This document shows, piece by piece, positions 1 to 6,193 of a stretch of DNA of 12,451 nt (its first letter is position 1; each line of letters begins with the position of its first letter). Both the position numbers and the translations under genes were made by a program. The DNA is from Burkholderiales bacterium RIFCSPHIGHO2_12_FULL_61_11 (GTDB lineage Bacteria; Pseudomonadota; Gammaproteobacteria; Burkholderiales; Burkholderiaceae_C). The stretch lies in the NCBI GenBank assembly GCA_001770785.1, contig MERZ01000394.1:1-12451 (forward strand), written 5' to 3'. The notes under the pieces are model-generated. The model did not search any database. It was not told the origin of the DNA and worked only from the letters and a program-made list of their open reading frames with translations.

Positions 1-59
1 CCAGCACACTGCAGATCATCGACAACTTGTTCGCCATGACCGCGATGGTCGGCAAGTAG
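1..59 (+). CDS. C-terminal end of an unidentified gene (partial)
   Basis: The first 59 bases hold an open frame (codons start at position 3) ending with TAG at 57-59. The visible tail is about 18 residues and ends AMTAMVGK. It enters from outside the window, so neither function nor length can be judged. The tail is too short to recognise. It could be the natural end of a gene or the frame left after a rearrangement, since decayed sequence follows directly. Confidence 0.3.
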   Translation, partial: STLQIIDNLFAMTAMVGK

Positions 60-91
60 CGCAATCAAATCAATATGCCACGGCTAGACGC

Positions 92-256
92 TTACAGTTG
101 TACTGCGGACAGTGTCCCAGGACGCTTGCGAGTACGACGCCACAGTTTGTGGCGCAACGTCGTGATCGAGTCGGCCACGTAACGTTGCGCCCGCTGGACT
201 GCCCCGAGGGACGTAATCCTTGGGAACGGCAGGTACTTGGCATTCGATGAAGTTTT
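92..256 (-). pseudogene. Decayed C-terminal ORF remnant, family not recognised
   Basis: On the minus strand an open frame of about 54 codons ends with TAA at 94-92. It is bounded upstream by an in-frame TAA at 259-257 and has no plausible start. The peptide contains YLPFPRITSLGAVQRAQRYV followed by a basic tail (LWRRTRKRPGTL). The basic, aromatic-rich composition looks like real coding sequence, perhaps of a DNA-binding or transposase-like protein, but I do not recognise the family. The internal stop and missing N-terminus mark it as a remnant. The amino acid pattern is seen; the pseudogene status is inferred. Confidence 0.35.
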
Positions 257-545
257 TTACCGCTGGCATCGCTGCCAGCCTTCAGTCGCTGTGCCATCAA
301 GAAACCGTATGCTGCAATGCTCAGGCTGGCATGATTATGAGATCCCGCCAGCCCCGTCCTTCATAGCGGTAATGGGTTCGACGCTTTTGCGGGACAAAGG
401 AAGCATCAGACCAGTGCAATACCGCTCAATCCTGCATGCCGGTCAGTACGACCCAATCCTGCGGCCAGATGAGCCAGGTAATGGCCGACTTCCCTATATA
501 TATGTCCATCACACCCCCCCCCTCAGAATTAGGAGGGCGAACTAC
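257..545. other. Non-coding stretch downstream of the TRAP operon
   Basis: About 290 bases without a convincing gene. Open frames crossing it are low-complexity shadows. It contains an alternating TA run (about 495-502), a nine-C homopolymer (514-522), and a 5-bp inverted repeat CCCTC/GAGGG around 520-537. That repeat lacks a following T-run on either strand, so I see no real intrinsic terminator for the permease gene that ends at 546. Confidence 0.5.
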
Positions 546-2624
546 CTACTTCATCTTGTTTGGGAGCCAGGAAATAAGTTCCGGGAACGCGACCATCACC
601 GCGACGAAACCAAGCAGCACCCCGACGAATGGAAGAGCGCCGAGGGATATCTCTCTCAGTGAGACATCACCACTCATACCGCGAAGGACAAAGAGGATCA
701 TTCCCACCGGAGGCGTGATCAGACCGGTCTCGACCATCATAACCAGGAAGATTCCAAACCAGATCGGATCGAAACCCAGCGCAATGATCACCGGGTACGC
801 AACTGGCAGCGTCATCAGCATCATCGAGATCGATTCCACGAACATGCCAAGCATGATGTAGATGAGGGCAATTGCCGCGACTACCATCCACGCAGGCAGA
901 TTGGAATTGCTAATCAGATCCACGGTGGCCTGAGGCAGATGCAGGTAGTCTAAGACCCAACTCAGCGCCGCCGCGCAGAAAACAATCAGCATGATGAACG
1001 CGGTTATGTTGACCGTTTCAACTGCCGCTTCGTAGAGCATGCGCCAGCTGAATGCGCGAAAGCCAGCACATAGTATGAGCGCCATCACCACACCCAAGGC
1101 ACCGGCTTCGGTCGCTGTGGCTATCCCTGTGTAAAGCGAGCCCAATACCGCGATGATAACTACCGCGAACGGCAATACGTTGACCAAAGAGGCCAGCTTT
1201 TCCCGCATCGTGTAGCGCGCTCCCTTGGGGGCGGAGCCAGGTACCGCCACGGCCCACACAAGCGCCCCGCCCATGAACCCGACAGCGAGCAGCAAGCCCG
1301 GAACAATGCCTGCGATGAACAGAAGGTCGATCGGTGCGCCGACCGTGCTGCCGTAGATGATCATTGCAATGCTCGGCGGGATCATGATTCCCAGCGTGGC
1401 GCCTGCCGCCGTGATGCCGTACGTAAGCTTCGGGCTGTATCCCCTCTGGATCATTTCCGGACAGGCCACTTTGCCAAGCGTCGCCGCTGTTGCGATGCTC
1501 GACCCCGATACTGCGGCAAAGACCGCTGAAGCAGCCGCGCAGGCATGTGCCAGCCCGCCAGGCGTGCGTCCAAACCACTTGGCCAGTGCGTCGAACATAC
1601 GCGTCGTCACACCGCTTTTCAGCAACAGTGCACTCATGAGTACGAACATTGGCACTGCGGTAAGCGTGAAGGAGTTGACACTTGTCCAGGCACGCTCCGC
1701 CAGTGTGGACAACTGAGGCTTCGGAAGCAGAAAGTACAAGCCGAAGACAGCCACCAAGCCGAGTGCAAAAGCGATCCGAACGCCCATTAGCAAAAGCCCC
1801 AAGATCGAGACAATCAGAACCGTGCTGACGACGCCGAGAGAACTTCCCCGTGCCGCAGCGAATATCAGTCCAAGCGCTACCAGAATTGAAAAACAGAAGA
1901 GCGCTATGCGAAAGCCGCTGTAGGCCAATACGATACCGACGAAGGCGACACAGATTGCAATCGACCCTGCGTCAAAACGCGTCCCGATCACAATCACTGG
2001 TAGGCGGCCAAACGTCACCAGGCTGATAACGAGGCCGACAAGAAGGAGTAAGGCGACGACCTGGGGTAGTATGCTGTGGTGCGCGCTACCCCGCATGCAC
2101 GTTGCCAGCATGGCCAGCACGAAAACGGCAAATCCGATACTCATCGCAACTTCTGGAATCCACTGCAGGGTCGAAAGCAGCCCCCAGCTACGCGTGCCAT
2201 TGGCATACTCCGACACATTGAAGATCACGATCTGCCACGCACAGATCAGCACAAAGAACAGGCCGATCCAGTTGGCCACTACGTTTAGCTGACCTCGACG
2301 GATTGGACCCAGCACGTTCAGCAGCAGTTCCACCTGGATGTGCGAACCGGCACGTTCGGCTGGAGACAAGCCGAAAAACACGATGCAAACCAGAATATAT
2401 GCGGCCACCTCCGTCACCCATGAAGTGGGCTCATTTAGGACGACACGGCTGAATATCTCGAAACAGATGATCGCGGTCATGGCCAGCAACGCCATAGCGC
2501 TGAAGACAGTAGAAGATGCGGTAGCTCCGTCTGAGGCGCGCAGCAGCCACGGTACCGGCGGGCTGACCGATAGGTCTGGGGGCTTCGATGTCATGGAAAG
2601 TGCTGAGGACGTTGTCATTGTCAA
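546..2624 (-). CDS. TRAP transporter fused permease (DctQ-DctM)
   Basis: An inner-membrane permease that, with the upstream DctP-type receptor, imports an organic acid using an ion gradient. The frame gives 692 residues with many hydrophobic helices. Residues about 40-180 look like the small DctQ subunit. About 185-262 add further hydrophobic segments. About 265-690 match the large DctM (TRAP-L) subunit, with landmarks AVPMFVLMSALLLKSG (323-338), FAAVSGSSIATAATLG (369-384) and LGIMIPPSIAMIIYGS (411-426). DctM alone is usually about 430 residues, so this is a natural fusion. The start is unsure: TTG at 2624 or ATG at 2618, neither with its own good ribosome site. A short leader ORF with a Shine-Dalgarno-like AAGGAG ends exactly at the TTG (see separate entry). 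The receptor gene lies 173 nt upstream on the same strand, so an operon is likely. The substrate is unknown. Confidence 0.92.
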   Translation of the reverse strand: MTMTTSSALSMTSKPPDLSVSPPVPWLLRASDGATASSTVFSAMALLAMTAIICFEIFSRVVLNEPTSWVTEVAAYILVCIVFFGLSPAERAGSHIQVELLLNVLGPIRRGQLNVVANWIGLFFVLICAWQIVIFNVSEYANGTRSWGLLSTLQWIPEVAMSIGFAVFVLAMLATCMRGSAHHSILPQVVALLLLVGLVISLVTFGRLPVIVIGTRFDAGSIAICVAFVGIVLAYSGFRIALFCFSILVALGLIFAAARGSSLGVVSTVLIVSILGLLLMGVRIAFALGLVAVFGLYFLLPKPQLSTLAERAWTSVNSFTLTAVPMFVLMSALLLKSGVTTRMFDALAKWFGRTPGGLAHACAAASAVFAAVSGSSIATAATLGKVACPEMIQRGYSPKLTYGITAAGATLGIMIPPSIAMIIYGSTVGAPIDLLFIAGIVPGLLLAVGFMGGALVWAVAVPGSAPKGARYTMREKLASLVNVLPFAVVIIAVLGSLYTGIATATEAGALGVVMALILCAGFRAFSWRMLYEAAVETVNITAFIMLIVFCAAALSWVLDYLHLPQATVDLISNSNLPAWMVVAAIALIYIMLGMFVESISMMLMTLPVAYPVIIALGFDPIWFGIFLVMMVETGLITPPVGMILFVLRGMSGDVSLREISLGALPFVGVLLGFVAVMVAFPELISWLPNKMK

Positions 2625-2671
2625 ACCATTGAATTAGTGAGGGGACTGCTCATCTGTCGTGATGACTCCTT
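2621..2671 (-). promoter_or_regulatory. Short leader ORF and ribosome site before the TRAP permease
   Basis: On the minus strand AAGGAG (2671-2666) precedes ATG at 2653 by 12 nt. This opens a 10-codon frame, MSSPLTNSMV, ending in TGA (2623-2621). That TGA overlaps the TTG start of the permease as TTGA. The arrangement could couple permease translation to a leader peptide. Alternatively a frameshift may have separated the true start from the permease frame, since the two differ by one frame. Both readings are inference; the overlap and the ribosome-site-like sequence are seen. Confidence 0.4.
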
Positions 2672-2743
2672 GCCATGGATGAGATGAAGCCTGTTACGCA
2701 ATGCAACGTGGGAATTAGATATCTCTTTATTGACGATGCGGAG

Positions 2744-2784
2744 GGCAGACACCGTTATCGGCGGCATTACCCCAGAGGTCTGCC
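2744..2784 (-). other. Inverted repeat in the DctP-permease gap
   Basis: A perfect 7-bp inverted repeat (GGCAGAC at 2744-2750, GTCTGCC at 2778-2784) with a 27-nt loop lies just after the receptor stop codon. It could act as an mRNA-stabilising or processing hairpin that sets different levels of receptor and permease, as often seen for binding-protein transporters. The loop is long and there is no T-run, so it is not an intrinsic terminator. Confidence 0.3.
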
Positions 2785-2797
2785 GACCACGTCACGA

Positions 2798-3859
2798 TCA
2801 GCGCGCTATGGCGGCTTTCACACGCTCAATATAGGCCGGTCCCTCAAAGCCGACCTCCTTGGCTCGCTTGTACCACGCGTCATATGTCGGTCCTACGTAC
2901 TGTTGGCTGAACAAACGCTTTCTTTCACCAACCGGCGCCGTCCACGACTCGATACCGTTGGCCTTCATGCGATCGAGGGCCATGCCTACGTATTTTCCGT
3001 GGTTTTCCAATGCTTCCTTCTGAAGAGCCTGCATTTCTACCGTGATCTTCTGTTGAAGATCCGCCGGGATTTTTGCCCACGTTTCGTTGTTGATCACCAC
3101 AGCCCAGCCGTTGATCGGGCCCAGGCTCCAATCCTGGACATTTCGCGCAACCCGCCAGTATTCCTGCCCGTCGCCGTAGCATGCAGACGTGAACACGCCG
3201 TCGATGACGCCACTCGCGAGCGAGGGCATCACTTCTGGAAGCGCAAGAGGCACAGGCTTGGCCCCAAGTGCATTCATCAACTCCGCCGTCTGCGGGTTGT
3301 GTACACGCAACCGCTTGTTCTTGAAGTCTTCTAGTGTTCTGATCGGCACTTTGGAAAAGAGCCGTTGGGTGCACCAGGCACCTTCCGCCAATACATGCAC
3401 CTTATAGCGATCCGTCCAAATCTTGTGCGTCTCCGCGAACCAGAAAGCGTCTCCAACCTTGCGGTAGTCGTCAATGCCCTCAATCAGACCGGGCAGATTG
3501 AAGATCCCGAAGCGAGGCTCCTCGGCTGCGAGATATGTATGAAGCACAGCCGACATATCCACGCGGCCGTCGCGAACGGCAGATACGATCTGCGTACCAG
3601 GCACGAGCGAATCGCTCGCATTCACTTTCACAAGCCCTGCGGTCGCCTTCGCGATGCGCTGCGGAACTTGCGAAGTCAGGATACTATAGGCGTCCCCCGG
3701 GGCCGGGATTACCGCCATTGTCAAGTTGAACTGCTGAGCAGCGGCCGGAGCAGCCAAGAGCGACAAGGCGACGGTCATCGAGACCAATCCGGCCATCAGC
3801 CTCCTGGGTCGAGAAAATTTAACTTTGTGGAAGCGGATCCTGTTATGCGAGAAAAACAT
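2798..3859 (-). CDS. TRAP transporter periplasmic substrate-binding protein (DctP family)
   Basis: An extracytoplasmic receptor of 353 residues that captures an organic acid in the periplasm and hands it to the fused permease downstream. A long basic N-terminus (about 1-20) precedes a hydrophobic signal core (21-38) and an Ala-rich cleavage region, AAPAAAQQ (36-43). The DctP fold is indicated by residues 171-225. These include TLEDFKNKRLRV, where Arg185 matches the conserved carboxylate-binding arginine of DctP receptors, then LMNALGAKPVPLALPEV and SLASGVIDGV. The start at 3859 is supported by AAGGAG six nt upstream. A second Met at residue 22 would give a shorter signal and cannot be excluded. 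The gene is first in the unit, with its own strong promoter and operator upstream. The ligand cannot be read from the sequence. Confidence 0.93.
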   Translation of the reverse strand: MFFSHNRIRFHKVKFSRPRRLMAGLVSMTVALSLLAAPAAAQQFNLTMAVIPAPGDAYSILTSQVPQRIAKATAGLVKVNASDSLVPGTQIVSAVRDGRVDMSAVLHTYLAAEEPRFGIFNLPGLIEGIDDYRKVGDAFWFAETHKIWTDRYKVHVLAEGAWCTQRLFSKVPIRTLEDFKNKRLRVHNPQTAELMNALGAKPVPLALPEVMPSLASGVIDGVFTSACYGDGQEYWRVARNVQDWSLGPINGWAVVINNETWAKIPADLQQKITVEMQALQKEALENHGKYVGMALDRMKANGIESWTAPVGERKRLFSQQYVGPTYDAWYKRAKEVGFEGPAYIERVKAAIAR

Positions 3860-3884
3860 TTTGTCTCCTTAAATTCGTTCGGTT

Positions 3885-3902
3885 GATGTTAGCGCTAACG
3901 TC
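3885..3902 (-). promoter_or_regulatory. LacI-type palindromic operator at the TRAP operon start
   Basis: A perfect 12-bp palindrome GTTAGCGCTAAC (3888-3899) extends to 18 bp (3885-3902) with one mismatched pair. The central CG and the flanking TTAG/CTAA resemble operators of LacI/GalR-family repressors. It lies over the transcription start predicted from the adjacent promoter (about 3900), the usual place for repression. No LacI-family gene is in this window, so the regulator would be encoded elsewhere. Seen: palindrome and position. Inferred: regulator family. Confidence 0.65.
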
Positions 3903-3906
3903 ATAA

Positions 3907-3935
3907 AGTATAGGTAGCTGGCGACGGCGTGTCAA
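3907..3935 (-). promoter_or_regulatory. Sigma70 promoter of the TRAP operon
   Basis: On the minus strand TTGACA (3935-3930), a 17-nt spacer and TATACT (3912-3907) form a near-consensus promoter. The predicted start is near 3900, about 40 nt before the dctP ATG. A second TTGACA at 3946-3941 lies 11 nt further upstream. Confidence 0.75.
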
Positions 3936-3948
3936 CCGCGTGTCAACC
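3927..3948. repeat. Tandem 11-bp duplication carrying the -35 element
   Basis: The plus-strand sequence GCGTGTCAACC occurs twice without a gap (3927-3937 and 3938-3948). Each copy contains the complement of TTGACA, so the -35 hexamer is duplicated. Only the proximal copy has the correct 17-nt spacing. Confidence 0.8.
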
Positions 3949-4198
3949 CTTAGACAAGACCCAATCAGTGCCGTTGGACGCAAGAGCAACACCGGCAAGG
4001 CGTTGGTTTGTCATTGCCGTTGAAATGCTGCATCCCAAAGGTTCGGGAGAATTCGGATGCTACAAGTTGATCGAGGCGATTATGAGAATCGGAGCCCTCA
4101 TCCACAGTGATGGCTCTCGCCCTAAAGAGAACTCGAAGAGGACGCGTATACCACCATGCCGATTGCCGTAATTGTTGCCAGTGCAAAGGCGGCAAAAA
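3949..4198. other. Remnant-rich DNA with no identifiable gene
   Basis: No convincing gene. On the minus strand, directly after the transposase scrap, one frame (about 4150-4220) reads HLIFAAFALATITAIGMVVY before a stop. This is a helix-like hydrophobic stretch that could be a transmembrane scrap from another gene. Other frames across 3965-4140 are short and unrecognised. The stretch appears to be decayed sequence between the TRAP promoter and mobile-element debris. Confidence 0.4.
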
Positions 4199-4303
4199 TC
4201 AGGTGAATACCCAGGTGCGCGCACGCCCTGCAATGTAAGCCGCGCGGTACGCGGCACCGTTGTCGACAATAAGCTTGACTGGCACGCCACGCCACGGCGC
4301 TGT
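4199..4303 (-). pseudogene. Scrap of an rve/DDE-type transposase (integrase core)
   Basis: The minus strand encodes TAPWRGVPVKLIVDNGAAYR and then runs into a stop at 4201-4199. The block VDNGAAYR followed by LQGV matches the part of integrase-core transposases that carries the second catalytic aspartate (DNG). The expected continuation, LQGV and then LGIHLIF, is spread over different frames, showing at least two frameshifts. No start, upstream catalytic residue or terminal repeat is seen. The family call rests on the DNG motif and its surroundings. Confidence 0.55.
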
Positions 4304-4477
4304 CGAGCCTGTCTAGGTCAAGTGCATCTCTTGTCCCGCAGAAACTTGAATATCGCAGAGTGATCTGACCCCATCCAACAGTACTCAGTGGTGAATTCCT
4401 TCATCAGCATCCTAAGCCGGACGAGCCGGAACCAAACAAGTAATACCATGCCGTATCATGACTGACGAGGCAAGATC

Positions 4478-4741
4478 ATGGAAACGCAACTGGTCAATCG
4501 CTACGCGGCAAACCTGCACGGCGTGCTGTCGTGTTATGACCGTATTTTGATCATGGGCACGCTGCCTGGGGCGTGTTACGCAGGAGGCATGACCAGTTTC
4601 TTGTACAGCAAAGGCATCCGCATTTTTGACTACGCGCAGTTTGCCGAGCCGCTGCGAGATCACATTCGCACACGCACGCAAGAGATATGTGAAGCTGCCG
4701 GTCTCGGTGAATGTCAAGCTAGTTGTCGCCTGCGAGGTTAA
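4478..4741 (+). pseudogene. N-terminal fragment of an uncharacterised conserved protein, cut by an IS3 element
   Basis: The frame opens with METQLVNRYAANLHGVLS and continues through IMGTLPGACYAGGMTSFLYS and IRIFDYAQFAEPLRDHIR. I recall this as the start of a widespread uncharacterised proteobacterial protein several hundred residues long, often found near mobile DNA. Only about 78 residues are native. From about 4712 the frame reads into the IS3 terminal region and stops at 4741. The sequence TGTCAAGC at 4712 could be the outer end of the IS. The rest of the gene is absent from the window, so insertion was followed by deletion or rearrangement. Function is unknown; recognition of the family is from memory only. 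Confidence 0.55.
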
Positions 4742-5166
4742 ATTTAGGCGGCTTTTTTGAGTATCTGGCATTCCTCCTTGTTCGCGTCCACACGTTGATC
4801 AGGATTGAGGTGAACTTCCCGTAGCGGCTGCCAGTTGCGCGTGGAGCCGCTCCAGCGCTGAGGATGCTTCGCTTTTGCCGCTTCATAAACGTCCACTCGC
4901 TTTGACAGTAACGCAGTGTCCTGGCCCGCATGGCGCTCCTGTGGCGTGACGAAACGAATGGCGCTGTGACGATGCTCACGGTTGTACCAATGCACGAACG
5001 TGCCGACCCATTGGCGAGCAGCGAGCAGGTTCTCGAATGCCCGGGAGGGATAGTCGGGCCGGTATTTCAATGTCTTGAATAGCGACTCCGAATAGGGGTT
5101 GTCGTTGCTGACTGCCGGGCGACTGAACGAGGGCATCACGCCCAAGGATTGCAGGGTGGCCACGTC
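4712..5166 (-). mobile_element. IS3-family insertion sequence remnant (3' end only)
   Basis: The outer end begins with TG at 4712, where a host gene frame is interrupted. The remnant includes the C-terminal part of the orfB transposase and ends at about 5166, where IS21-family sequence begins. OrfA, the N-terminal two thirds of OrfB and the other terminus are missing. The element cannot move by itself. Confidence 0.7.
4744..5166 (-). pseudogene. IS3-family transposase OrfB, C-terminal fragment
   Basis: About 140 residues of the integrase-core transposase, read leftwards and ending with TAA at 4746-4744. Visible blocks are LGVMPSFSRP, NDNPYSESLFKTLKY (with the catalytic glutamate of the DDE triad), WVGTFVHWYN, HRHSAIRFVTP and HPQRWSGSTRNW. 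All are typical of the end of IS3-group OrfB. The two catalytic aspartates lie in the missing part. Upstream of about 5166 the frame stays open but loses family likeness. No function is expected. Confidence 0.85.
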
Positions 5167-5263
5167 TGCAGGGCTTCGCCTGACAAGACGTGGGTTTCTT
5201 GCAAGGCCACCGGGCATTTACGACTCGCTGCTTCCCAGTGCGCAAGAAGAGGTGCCAGCATGA
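5162..5263 (+). pseudogene. istA: Possible tail of the IS21-family transposase IstA
   Basis: An open frame of about 33 codons, ending in PPGIYDSLLPSAQEEVPA, stops at TGA 5261-5263. That stop overlaps the istB ATG as ATGA. The istA-istB overlap is typical of IS21 elements, and the tail resembles the variable end of IstA. It is too short for a firm call. The catalytic part is lost at the junction with the IS3 remnant. Confidence 0.35.
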
Positions 5264-5800
5264 GCTCCTCGTCCTTCGAGCCAGCACGCAATGCGTTGAT
5301 GTTGAACGAGTTGCGCCTGCCCACCATCGGGCGGCTGTGGTCGGAATTTGCTCAGCGATCAGACAAAGAGGCGTGGCCGGCAGCCCGCTTCCTGGGTGGC
5401 TTGCTCGAACACGAACTCGCCGAACGGGCCAAGCGGCGCATCGACCGCCACCGTGCCGAGTCGCAACTCGATACCACCAAGACGCTGGCCAGCTTTGAGT
5501 TCTCCGAGGTGCCCATGCTGTCCAAGGCCCATGTCATGGCGCTGGCCAGTGGCGACTCTTGGCTTGACAAGGGCGCCACGGTGCTGATCTTTGGACCGCC
5601 CGGCGTGGTCAAGAGTCATCTCGGGTGCGGTATCGGCCACGCGCTGATCGATGCAGGCTACCGGGTGTTGTACACGCGAACCAGCGAGTTGGTGCAGCGG
5701 CTTCAGGCCGCGCGCCAGAGCCTGCAACTGCCACAAGCACTGACCAAACCCCTGATGGCCACTTCAAACTCCCCCACCTATGGCCAGTCAAATTCCCCCA
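5167..5800 (+). mobile_element. Internally deleted IS21-family element
   Basis: The element holds the possible istA tail, the first about 165 codons of istB, and then directly two copies of the subterminal repeat that normally lies beyond istB. The last part of istB is therefore deleted, joining coding sequence to the right end. The left part is lost at the IS3 remnant. The outer right boundary is unclear; it may run some tens of bases past 5800. Confidence 0.65.
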
Positions 5801-5814
5801 GGCAGGACGGCTAA
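5260..5814 (+). pseudogene. istB: Truncated IstB helper ATPase of IS21 family
   Basis: IstB is the AAA+-type ATPase that assists IS21 transposition. The ORF starts at ATG 5260 and has 184 codons, against about 250 in full-length IstB. Family blocks are present: LPTIGRLW near residue 26, FGPPG (P-loop), IGHALIDAGYRVLYTRTSEL and VQRLQAARQSLQLPQAL. After QALTKP the frame runs into the terminal repeats and stops at 5814, so Walker B and sensor motifs are missing. The Walker A reads GPPGVVKS, with valine in place of the last glycine of GxxGxGK, which should harm ATP binding. The protein is very likely inactive. Confidence 0.88.
5756..5800 (+). repeat. IS21-type subterminal direct repeats
   Basis: Two related units starting TGGCCA and ending CCCCCA or TCCCCCA lie at 5756-5776 and 5781-5800, 25 bp apart. 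The core TGGCCA...TCAAA.T.CCCC recurs in each. Such multiple terminal repeats are transposase-binding sites at IS21 ends. Confidence 0.7.
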
Positions 5815-5918
5815 ATTATCAATCTTTTGGTCTGGCTGGTTCTGACTTCCTTTCTTGGTAATTTCTCCCCCTGTCTTTTTGGTTTTTTTATAAGCGGCTG
5901 TTTGGCAAGCGCAGCGCG
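5815..5918. other. AT-rich junction between IS21 remnant and truncated gene
   Basis: About 100 bases with pyrimidine-rich runs and no gene. It probably holds the true IS21 right end and the breakpoint into the minus-strand Tat-signal gene, but I cannot fix the boundary. Confidence 0.35.
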
Positions 5919-6074
5919 TCAGGCCGAAGGCAAAACGCTCGGGGAGCCCACATTTACAGCCTTAGATTGGGCCCGGGAGACGCCGGGGAATATCCCGGAC
6001 AAACCGATAGCACCCAAGCTTTTGATGGCTGTACGGCGCGATTGGTCGTTGGACTTAACTTTTTCACTACTCAT
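5919..6074 (-). pseudogene. Truncated exported protein with twin-arginine signal
   Basis: The gene starts at ATG 6074 with GAGGAG eight nt upstream and gives 51 codons before TGA at 5921-5919. The N-terminus MSSEKVKSNDQSRRTAIKSL followed by a hydrophobic stretch (GAIGLSGIFPG) and SRAQS is a good Tat-type signal peptide. The next residues KAVNVG look like the first strand of a solute-binding protein, but that is weak. After about residue 45 the sequence probably comes from the IS-side junction. The gene is divergent from the GntR regulator, with a palindromic operator between, so it was likely the regulator's target and possibly the receptor of a lost uptake system. Confidence 0.6.
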
Positions 6075-6143
6075 GTTGTCTCCTCGTTTTATGGGATAAA
6101 GGGGCGCTTGCAGAATCATTAGGCTGATTTTGGCAGCGAGTAA

Positions 6144-6177
6144 TGTCTGTCAATAGTATTGACAGATTGTCAGACAA
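6144..6177. promoter_or_regulatory. Operator cluster for the GntR regulator
   Basis: Two overlapping dyads lie between the divergent genes. CTGTCAAT-AGT-ATTGACAG (6147-6165) has perfect 8-bp arms. TTGTCAGACAA (6167-6177) is a perfect 5-bp-arm palindrome that fits the FadR-subfamily consensus TNGTNNNACNA in every position. A wider TGTCTG/CAGACA pair spans 6144-6176. Position over the gntR promoter predicts autoregulation and control of the truncated gene. Confidence 0.75.
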
Positions 6178-6187
6178 ACATTAGGAT
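6160..6187 (+). promoter_or_regulatory. Predicted gntR promoter
   Basis: TTGACA (6160-6165), a 16-nt spacer and TAGGAT (6182-6187) place the start near 6194, the A of the gntR ATG. This would give a leaderless mRNA. The same TAGGA can instead be read as a ribosome site seven nt before the ATG, in which case another promoter is needed. The -35 element lies inside the operator. Confidence 0.45.
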
Positions 6188-6193
6188 AAACGC

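Noticed and set aside
520..537. Possible rho-independent terminator CCCTC/GAGGG.
   Set aside because: Only five base pairs and no T-run on either strand.
237..861. Two overlapping plus-strand ORFs of 141 codons before and into the permease.
   Set aside because: Pro/Ser/Thr-rich low-complexity translations, partly antisense to the permease, no family features.
1018..1578. A 186-codon second minus-strand frame inside the permease.
   Set aside because: It is an out-of-frame shadow; the in-frame protein shows all DctM landmarks.
2675..3334. A 219-codon plus-strand open frame over the dctP gene.
   Set aside because: It is antisense to a well-supported TRAP receptor, has no ribosome site and no recognisable motifs.
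5827..6099. Plus-strand ORF starting MVWLVLTSFLG that looks like a membrane peptide.
   Set aside because: It is mostly antisense to the Tat-signal gene; the apparent hydrophobicity comes from a T-rich stretch at the IS junction.
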